NCBI GenBank assembly: GCA_038501625.1
Contig: JAZAYU010000202.1
Span: forward strand, 558,001-622,000
Source of the DNA: Corbicula japonica
Lineage: Eukaryota > Mollusca > Bivalvia > Venerida > Cyrenidae
Direction: 5' to 3'
Length of the DNA: 64,000 bases
Shown here in pieces: positions 56,585-64,000 of this stretch. Every line of letters starts with the position of its first letter. The stretch's first letter is position 1. A model generated the notes under the pieces. It worked only from the letters and a program-made list of their open reading frames with translations, was not told the DNA's origin and searched no databases. Made by a program: the position numbers and the translations under genes.

Positions 56585-57176
56585 AAACATTGCTAATGGC
56601 GAAGAAAGGCTAAAATTTCAAAAATTAATTTTAGGGGAAATACTTATTGCCGCCTAGATTTTAGTAAAGAAATGTAGTTAGCTAATGGATGCTGTAAATG
56701 TTTGCAAGCTCAATTTAGTCTAATTCATTTTCTAATTACCAAGCACATACTAAAACAAAAGAAAAACCGTTTGCATGAGAACTCTGAAATTCATGAACAA
56801 TATACCAAAGCAACTCATACCTGAAATAAGTAATGTTTAGTGCCAATTTGTCAAAATAATGTTAGGGGTTTCAAGAAATTCAAGGAAATCTTACTTCCTG
56901 GTTCAAAGTGAAAATGAAAGTGAAAGTAAGAAGTAAGTTTTCCTTGAATTTCTTGTTCATGAAATTCAGAGTTCTCATGCAAATGGTTTTTCTTTTGTTT
57001 TAATATGTGCTGGGTAATTAGAACATGAATTAGGCTAAACTGAGCTTGCAAACATTTACTGCTTCCATAGCTAAATCCATTTATTTACTAAAATCAAGGT
57101 GGCAATAAGTATTTCCCCCAAAATTCATTTTTTGAAATTTTAGCCTGTCATCGCCATTTGCAATCTTTGCGATACC
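56585..57176. repeat. ~590-bp imperfect palindrome at the 3' end of the DIRS-like element
   Basis: Arms of about 215 bp (56585-56800 and 56950-57176) pair through GGCTAAAATTTCAAAAA, GGGGAAATACTTATTGCC, TTTGCAAGCTCA and GAGAACTCTGAAATTCATGA. The middle has a second hairpin (TTTCAAGAAATTCAAGGAAA with its complement near 56940). The left arm has ~75 extra bases. The right arm starts just at the stop of the tyrosine recombinase. Confidence 0.75.
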
Positions 57177-58187
57177 TTAATGAAACAGAACATTTAACCT
57201 TATCGCTCTCCCGTACATAACGATCTCAGTATCCGACTTCCACCTGCCGTGCTTCTTAAATAGTCTGTCAGAAACGCCGCTGTTAGCGGCGGCAGTTGCA
57301 CCCACAGATCTCAAAGAGTGAAGACCAAAACGTTTTCTATCTTTACCAATAGTTCAAATATTTTCTAGGAAAATCTCTCTAGCTCTGATGTAAGAAATAG
57401 GCCCACCTTCTCTTAAACAGTACGAATTGGCGACCTTGGAAAAAACAACTTTACTAAACAAAAACTCTTCTGATTGTTCATGTATGTTAGCCAATACTAG
57501 ATATTTTTCTAGAGCTTTAGCATGACATGTTAATTTGTGTGTTCTAGCTATGACAACATCCTGACCTTTGTGATGTTGATCGGTTTTAGAGGAAGAGATA
57601 GAAATACCACCTGATTTCCGTCAATCCTTAAATCGCTTCTTCTTAGATTTACTACCTCTTGAAACCTAAGGAAACCGGAAAAACTAAGCAACGTCATAAC
57701 AATAAACATCATATTCAAAAGATTATCATGTAGTTGGAAAAATGTCACTAGTTTCTCTAAATCTTGCGGGGTTAAATGATCTTTAGGTTTAGACGGCCTG
57801 CCGCAAGATCTTAAGACACACATTGTTAACTAACGCCGATTTGCAAGGATCTTGCAATCCAGTTAACCTGTGAGCCCACGATATGCCACAAATAATATTA
57901 TTTATTTTTGATTCTGACGGGTTTGATTTTATAATAAATAAGAGATACATAGCTACATGCAAATCCAGCGTAGGTAGAGATTTAAAATTGTAAGATTTAC
58001 ACCAGTTACAAAATTGTTTGAAATAAGATTCATAAATCTTACGGGTGTTAGAAGATTTAGAGTTTAAAGATAAGGTCTTCAGATTTTCATAATGCTGTAC
58101 GAGATCAGCTAGTATCTGTAGTGAACTGAATTTTCCCCAAATGCCCACTTCAAAAAGGTCTGAAAAATGTGTAACAGAAAAGAACAC
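57177..58187 (-). pseudogene. DIRS-like tyrosine recombinase
   Basis: N-terminal SAM-like part from 58187 (NTRKIYESYFKQFCNWCKSY, AMYLLFI, CGISWAHRL) leads to the catalytic part. First arginine in FSGFLRFQEVVNLRRSDL (about 57650); HxxR in GLHSLRSVGATAA (about 57310); KKHGRWKSD (about 57245); presumed nucleophile tyrosine in VMYGRAI (about 57215). A frameshift near 57590 and a stop near 57350 inactivate it. The enzyme would integrate a circular cDNA. Confidence 0.78.
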
Positions 58188-58611
58188 AAATTAAACATAT
58201 CTAATCTGAAAAAAAAATTATTTCTACAATCTGAAAAACTTCTTAGTCATCTAAATCTAATGCAAAATTAGCGAAAACATATTGCTAAAAGCGAACATAT
58301 TTCATCTGTTCCTCTCGATCTGATCAAGACTTCGTTTTCATTGTGTGAAAACGGCACAATATCAAATCGTTTAAACATTTCATGAAAACTATATAAAAAT
58401 TGCCTCTCGATCTGATCGAGACTTCGCCTTCACCTGGTGAAGCGGAACTTTCCGAATCAATAAGATTTATCAGACTAAATCTCCGCCTATGCGGACAAAT
58501 GTACTTAAAATTCGTTAAAGCAGGTATGTCATACATTTTGAAAAATCTTCTTATCTGTATTCATACAATAACCGAAATACAATCATATTCCAGAAATACT
58601 AGACATACATT
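58188..58611. other. spacer in the DIRS-like element with a short tandem repeat
   Basis: CTCTCGATCTGATCAAGACT and CTCTCGATCTGATCGAGACT (58313 and 58404) begin two ~50-bp units with CTTCAC-TGTGAA type hairpins. No coding signature; it separates RNase H from the recombinase. Confidence 0.55.
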
Positions 58612-59470
58612 TTATCCAATTCCAATCGCCAGTACCTTACTGTCCTTACTGTGAAATCTTCTGTAATCAAAAATGCACTTCTTGTTATCACAAGAAGTAA
58701 AAATATTTTGACCAGAATTAAATTCTAAAATGTCAATAATAAAGTGTTGTTTTATTCCATTCGTTTTGAACAGAATAGGCCAAAAGGATGAACTCGACCA
58801 CTTTGGTACAAAAAGAGTGCCCTTGCCCTTACAAGCCAACAGATGAAAAATAGTTTTTGAAACAAGAAAAATCGGAGGTACTAGCCAGTTATTGTCTGCA
58901 CCCCAATCCTGGGTAAAGGCATCTACTGCCTCCGACTGAAAATCAACCAATTTAGAATTATAACGAAATAGTTTTCAATTTTCAAAATTGGCAAACCCAT
59001 CAATATGATGGGGACCCCAGATTGAATCCATAAATTCAAAGAAATCCCACGTGATATCCCATTCATCAGTATTTCTCATTTTACTTATGACGTCAGCAAA
59101 TTGGTTCTGGGATCGCGGAACCCACTGAATTTTGAGATCAATGTTAGTCTTTACACAGATCTCAAAAACCTTCAAAGCTAGTGTCTGAAGTTCTAATTTG
59201 TGTTTCCTGCCTGCACAATCCTAACTCAGCTTTGAGAATCCGAGAACCACTTGACTGACTGATTACGTAACTTGTCACCGTAAGTTTAAGTGCCAAGAAC
59301 ACCGCCCTTAACTCTCTGTAAGTGGAGCTCTGAGCCCGTTCTGTTTCTGACCACTGACTGTGATAAACACTATTTTTACAGTAAACTATGAAAGAACCAC
59401 ATCCCGTGCGGCTTGCAACTGAATAAATGATAGTATTACAAGGCTGATATGCTGAAAGATTTCTTTTGTT
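58612..59470 (-). pseudogene. DIRS-like RNase H and C-terminal region
   Basis: In translation order: TGCGSFIVYCKNS and SSTYRELRAVFLALK (about 59410-59290), then IQWVPRSQNQFADVISKM and GPHHIDGFANFEN (59130-58975). After a stop or frame break comes DAFTQDWGADNNWLVPPI to KGTLFVPKWSSSSFWPILF (58925-58770). This follows DIRS RNase H order; the frame breaks at about 59460, 59180 and 58960. Confidence 0.7.
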
Positions 59471-59477
59471 TAGATTT

Positions 59478-60525
59478 TCAAAAATCTAGTTCCTGCAGAC
59501 AGGGATTATCTGTGTTTAAAACATAGATAGCATCCCAAGCTTTCCTATTCTCAATCTCATGATAAAGAAATCTAGTCATCATTCTTGCAATGTTACCAAT
59601 AACGGGCATCATAGAAATGATTTTCCCTACACATCTGGCTAATATTCTTGCCGAAATTGAATTAAGATTGTGAATAATAAAATTCAGCAATACTTTCAAA
59701 TCTTCTATCCTCCTCTGGGGTATAGTGATAGAAAAATCTAGACTATCCCAGATTATTCCTATCCACTCAATCTTGTGCATAGGCTCCCAAATGCTTTTAT
59801 CCTTATTGATTATAAAACCAGCTTCTTCTAAGCTATTTTTAACAAACAAAGAGTCATTTTTTGCTAAATCGTAGTTTCCGTTATTGCCCCAGTCATCATC
59901 TAAAAACATTATGATTTTAATGCTATTCATTCGCCAGTATTTAATCATTTCTCTCATAACCTTGGTAAAAATGAAATGTGATGAACTCAGGCCGAACGGT
60001 TGAACGGTAAAACAATAGTTATGCCCCTTTACATTAAAACCTAAGAAGGTTTGGTGACCTGGAAAGATGTCTATATGATGATACCCTTTGGATAAGTCGA
60101 ACTTAAAACAAAAAGAGTCTTTTGAAAAGTACTCTAAGCCTGTTTTCCAGTCCTCAAAAGAGACCTTATCTTTCCAAATATATTTGTTTACTTTTCTTAC
60201 GTCTAGAATTAGCCGTTTTTTAGCTTGTTTATTTATAGAAACACTCAGAGGGCTGACTTTGTATGGTACGAATGGTGTTTCAATAATACACTGATTTTCT
60301 AAAAGCTCAGAAACGGATTCTAACACAAAATCTAAATTTTTCAGCGCGGACGTATTGTTTTGTGAAAAAGACCTTTCAGGAACTTCCAAAAACGGCAGTT
60401 TATAGCCTGACTTTTACACTTCTAAAATACTATTTGCACCTATTTTTTCCAAAAATTATATATTTTTTCTTAGTCTCCCTTTAACATTATTATTAGAATC
60501 TCTGAAATCTTGCTCTTGAATTTAA
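59478..60525 (-). pseudogene. DIRS-like reverse transcriptase
   Basis: Open from 60389 to 59478. Motifs in order: VPERSFSQNNTSALKN, KKRLILDVRKVNKYI, FKFDLSKGYHHIDI, NYCFTVQPFGLSSSHFIFTK and catalytic IIMFLDDDWG, then INKDKSIWEP and WIGIIWDS. Upstream, with two TAA interruptions (about 60411 and 60455), the same frame gives KGRLRKN, FLEKIGANSILEV and KSGYKLPF, which belong to the start of DIRS RTs. Confidence 0.82.
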
Positions 60526-61994
60526 AAAAAGATATATGTATGTATATACATAAAGTTACAATCTAGACCTAAAAAGTACTGTTTTTATATACATCACATT
60601 TAGACTTCAATATGTAGTGTGATACATCATCTAGATTTTGGGGCATATTTGTGCAAAGTCATTTGAAAATATCTGAAGGAATGTCAATGCCATAGGAATT
60701 TTCAGTTATTTGCAACAGTGATCTTGAAGCTACAGATGCTGTGTGTAAAATACTGTGACAATATGGTACATATTTGAGCCAAGTTACTTAAATGTGCATG
60801 ATAGATATAAGTTGAAAACTAGTTCAGCTATTGCGCCAAAATAGATGAAATAATCTCAATCAATTAGGCAATGGAAAAAATATTTTAGATTCTCATCCCC
60901 GCCCGCCCCTGTCCAAAAAAATCCGCCTCAAAAATGTATTGGTAAAAAATCGAAACATATTCTGTTCCGGACATAGCGAGTTTTAGACCACCACGGATAT
61001 GGAAAAAAACATGGGCGACAATAATAAAATAAAATGTTCATCATTTCAAAGCTTACCATAGTGTCACTATGAAAGACTGGTATGGTTTTTAAGCAAGAAA
61101 TGGCACCAACCTGCTACTTCTGTAAGTTGTTATCGTGAATTTTCTGAACAATTGTTAAAATGGACGAATATCCTACACCAAAGGTTCTGGTAACTATAAA
61201 TGCCATTTTCTCAAAATTTTAAGTTAGTTTTTACTTCTGTTCTCAGGTATTTCGTTAATAAAAAAAAATTAAAAAGTGTCCATCCGCCCCTTTTTTCCCC
61301 AAATCCGGATGAGAATCTAATAATTTTTTTCGCTGGCCTTAAACATAAACATGCAGTCTGATTATCCATACGTAACACTCCTTTACAGGTCTTAGTAACT
61401 GATTTAAAACAAAATGCTTCTTTATATCTAATTTCTTTACCAAATGAATTGTGGTAGCTAATCAAATCATGCATTAAAATGTTGTTTGTCCATTTTTTAA
61501 AATGTATAATAACAATGTGTAGAAAACTCAGGTTATTGTAGAAAACTTGTAAACCTGGGAACACATCAATTGGCAATAAAATAATGCCATTATTCATAAC
61601 CAGTTTTGGATGTCTGTCTGATACATGTGATTTATAGACTGGAAAATGTGAATTTCAAATTCTTAAGCTCATTCCAGATGGTATTTTCTGGATTTTATAT
61701 TTTCAATAGCAGATATTTAGGCAGAACTACTGTAAAATAGGTAAATTTCTCTTTGATTATACACGTTCCTAACATACATATTTTGAATATAAAATCATGT
61801 TGAAATGTGCGCATTACAGAAAATATGGTAATAAGAGAACACTTTAAATTCCCAGAATGAGCACTAACTGCTAGTTGATGTTATTCTTGGTAAACATTTA
61901 GTATGCTTTCTGGTAAACATTTTTGGTCCCAACTGATAACTGATAATATTATGTGGACTTTACCCTTGCCTCTATGTACATACTTTTATGGCAT
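60526..61994. other. non-coding, nothing recognised
   Basis: AT-rich sequence. The open stretch on the minus strand at 61211-61597 has no domain signature. I see no exon for the host gene here. Confidence 0.45.
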
Positions 61995-62125
61995 GGAAGA
62001 ACTTTGTAGATTCAGATCAGCCAGCACATCCATGTCTGATCAGGATCTGCAATTTTCACTTTTTGATCGACAATGGCACAGATGTATGAGCCAGCCGATC
62101 TGGATCTACACTGGTCTCACATGGG
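61995..62125. repeat. dispersed repeat (GTGTAGATCC...TGATCAG family), hairpin copy
   Basis: TTTGTAGATTCAGATCAGCC, CATGTCTGATCAGGATCTGC, then CAGCCGATCTGGATCTACAC as the inverted end. Confidence 0.7.
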
Positions 62126-62749
62126 TAAAAAGGCATGTCTGTAGAGTACAAGGAAAATTTCTCTTTTATCGAAAATCTCAGATTACTATGTATTAAAATT
62201 AAAAGGCTAGTAATCAGTAGTTACTTTGAGTAAATTATTGTCTAGAGAATTTCTAAAACCTGAAATTTCAGACAATCTGTACAGTTTATATAGTCAGTAA
62301 CTTTACAATCATCATGAATCAATTAAAAAAAACAAGTTATTGCGAAAAGGGCATTCTGCAATTTTGAAATTTATAGTAATAAATTATAAGTTCACATGTA
62401 AATGATAAATGTTTGTCTTCTAGTATTTTGACTTAAAACTCAAAGTCATTCAAATGTCACTGAATCATTCAATTTGTTAAAATACATTTTGGGAAGTTGG
62501 TAAGCATTATTAAATTAATTATTACAAAACTGACAATTACAGATTTTGATAAATGCTAGAGTGCTGTCTTTCGACTTTGTTGCATAATCTAACATGAAAA
62601 TCCATACAATTCGTGTATTTTAAGTTAAAAAAATTAAACTAATACAAAAGAGGCAGAATAAATAGCCTTTTCATTAATTGTATCTTCAGTCCATATAAAT
62701 TATCAGTATCCCTCCATTTATAGATGTATGGAATGAATCATTTTGCAGC

Positions 62750-62960
62750 AAAGATAGCTCATTTGGTAGTGTTGGCACAGTTAGCCTGAGGTCCTTGTCC
62801 TGGTTGAGGCTATATTGTCATTGTCAAATGTGTGAGCTCCTTTGAGTGAAGCATTGCCTGGGGTAGTTGACCCTAATCAAGGAAGTCCGTCACGGAAATT
62901 TGCTTAATAAATTGGGAAATGTCATTTCATTCTTATGTAAGCGGGCTGGAAAGTGGTCAG
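62750..62960 (+). mobile_element. tRNA-like SINE remnant (tentative)
   Basis: GATAGCTCATTTGGTAGTGT resembles a Pol III A box and GGTCCTTGTCCTGGTTGAGG a degraded B box region. A ~150-bp body follows without a clear tail. A tRNA gene is unlikely because the B box is broken. Confidence 0.45.
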
Positions 62961-64000
62961 TTTATACAATTTTTTGAGAAAACAGGGTCGGTCTTCAAAG
63001 CTAATGTGGTGTAGATTTGCTCTTATTCACTCTCACAACCAAATATCTTCGACTGCAATGAGCTCACGTGTCTGAATGCCGAACATGACCTGTGAAAAAA
63101 AATACTCTTATACAAAACTGACTTATGGCGCTGGTCTACGCTAAGCTCAGAGCCTCAATGTGTCTCACACTGTGAGTGACTGAACATTGCGAGGTCCATT
63201 TCACAATACAACTTCACATAAAAGTTGGTTCTCACCAGCCTTATATCTTGTTTTCAAAAAAACCTCCATGAATCTGATTTTTCCGTCACTTTGCCTTATG
63301 CTTCATTGAAATTAAAGGCCTAAAAATCCACTGATATGCTACCATTCAGTAGTTTTCAACTTGATTTTCCAAGTCTAAAAATGGCCGATTGCTAATATTG
63401 CTATTGGTTACAACAAACGACAATCTACTCTCTAAACTAACAATTTATTTCTACCTTTCCAAAATACTAGTCCGATAATAATGCTAATGAATAATACGTT
63501 TTAATTTTTAAAGATTTTTTGCAATAAGCGATATATATGAAAAAGGCCAATAAACAAATTTGTCAAAACAATACTTTGCTTTGACACGGTGCATATCCAT
63601 ATCGGCTGTTTCTTTGCGAAATTCGCTATATCGGCTGTTTCTTTGCTTCGGCAACGGCTAATCTTTGCTAATAACAATGGATGGAGAGCATATGTCGAAG
63701 ATTCCAGATGCAAATGTTACAGATATAAGGTATATTGTACAAAAAAGGTTGTGCACTGAACATTAGAATGTCTAAACTATGCATTGTAGTGTTTACTTTT
63801 TAAATGTCGGCGATTGCGGCCGAAATCTCGATGAAACTAGTTGACGATTCACAGACGTAGAGCACAGATCCAGCTTTTCCGCAGTCTATAACGAGTGTTT
63901 GCTTTGATATCTAACGTATCAAGTGATATACTATATTCATTTCTTCAATATTCTTCTAAAAGATACTTTAAATAGGTAGAAATATTAACACATTTATCCA
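62961..64000. other. non-coding end of window
   Basis: AT-rich. A short direct repeat TATCGGCTGTTTCTTTGC lies at 63600-63618 and 63631-63648. An ATG at 63677 followed by 17 codons and GTATAT at 63730 could be a first exon of a next gene but has no independent support. Confidence 0.35.

Larger units (their letters stand above)
57177..60525 (-). mobile_element. DIRS-like retrotransposon with tyrosine recombinase, degenerate
   Basis: On the minus strand: RT, RNase H, then tyrosine recombinase, the DIRS order. No integrase or LTRs. Frameshifts and stops break the frame in at least five places. An upstream gag was not found, so it is probably truncated at about 60525. Confidence 0.8.

Noticed and set aside
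61211..61597. 128-codon minus-strand open stretch
   Set aside because: No recognised motif, no partner exons, and similar lengths arise by chance in AT-rich DNA.

Overview
The window is eukaryotic and looks like bivalve mollusc, most likely clam, nuclear DNA. It is AT-rich, with small phase-matched exons bounded by GT/AG in long introns, and many dispersed and tandem repeats. A Naiad-type Penelope-like retroelement with in-frame TGA codons also points to clams, where such elements are known. No bacterial genes, rRNA, CRISPR or bona fide tRNA gene were seen.

The one host gene is on the + strand. I recognise 22 internal exons between 3092 and 55748 (4094 bp of coding sequence, about 1365 codons); the first and last exons are not identified and may lie outside. 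Joined phase by phase, the exons encode an extracellular mosaic protein: C-type lectin half, LDLa, CUB, cysteine-free CUB-like, CUB, four CCP/sushi, two EGF, four CCP, two HYR-like, and a last CCP-like module. Nearly all introns are phase 1; each CUB is split by a phase 0 intron. The closest general analogues are cell-surface or matrix recognition and complement-like proteins. I do not recognise a named orthologue.

The introns are crowded with mobile DNA. 1316-1943 is a giant palindrome and 6326-8239 an element with ~340-bp inverted repeats. 12289-17466 is a tandem Naiad (N-terminal GIY-YIG, C-terminal RT) with four TGA codons at apparent cysteine positions. 19020-21412 is a minus-strand LINE. 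29012-36248 is a complete but broken LTR retrotransposon with 5-bp target duplication, tRNA-Pro-type primer site and the permuted order gag-PR-IN-RT-RH (Gmr1-like); it is itself invaded by a Naiad 3' fragment and a small inverted-repeat element. 42798-43096 is a tRNA-derived SINE that landed on and duplicated the splice donor of the first EGF exon. 43401-44325 is an element packed with ATCGGT/ACCGAT words. 57177-60525 is a minus-strand DIRS-like element with a tyrosine recombinase and a large palindrome at its 3' end.

The strongest candidates for something unusual are the selenoprotein-like reading frame of the Naiad, the integrase-before-RT LTR element, the SINE that duplicated a splice donor, and a recurring architecture of CpG-loop palindromes next to TGACGTCA sites. 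Coordinates of exons are exact to the splice dinucleotides I read; edges of repeats are approximate unless a target duplication is given.
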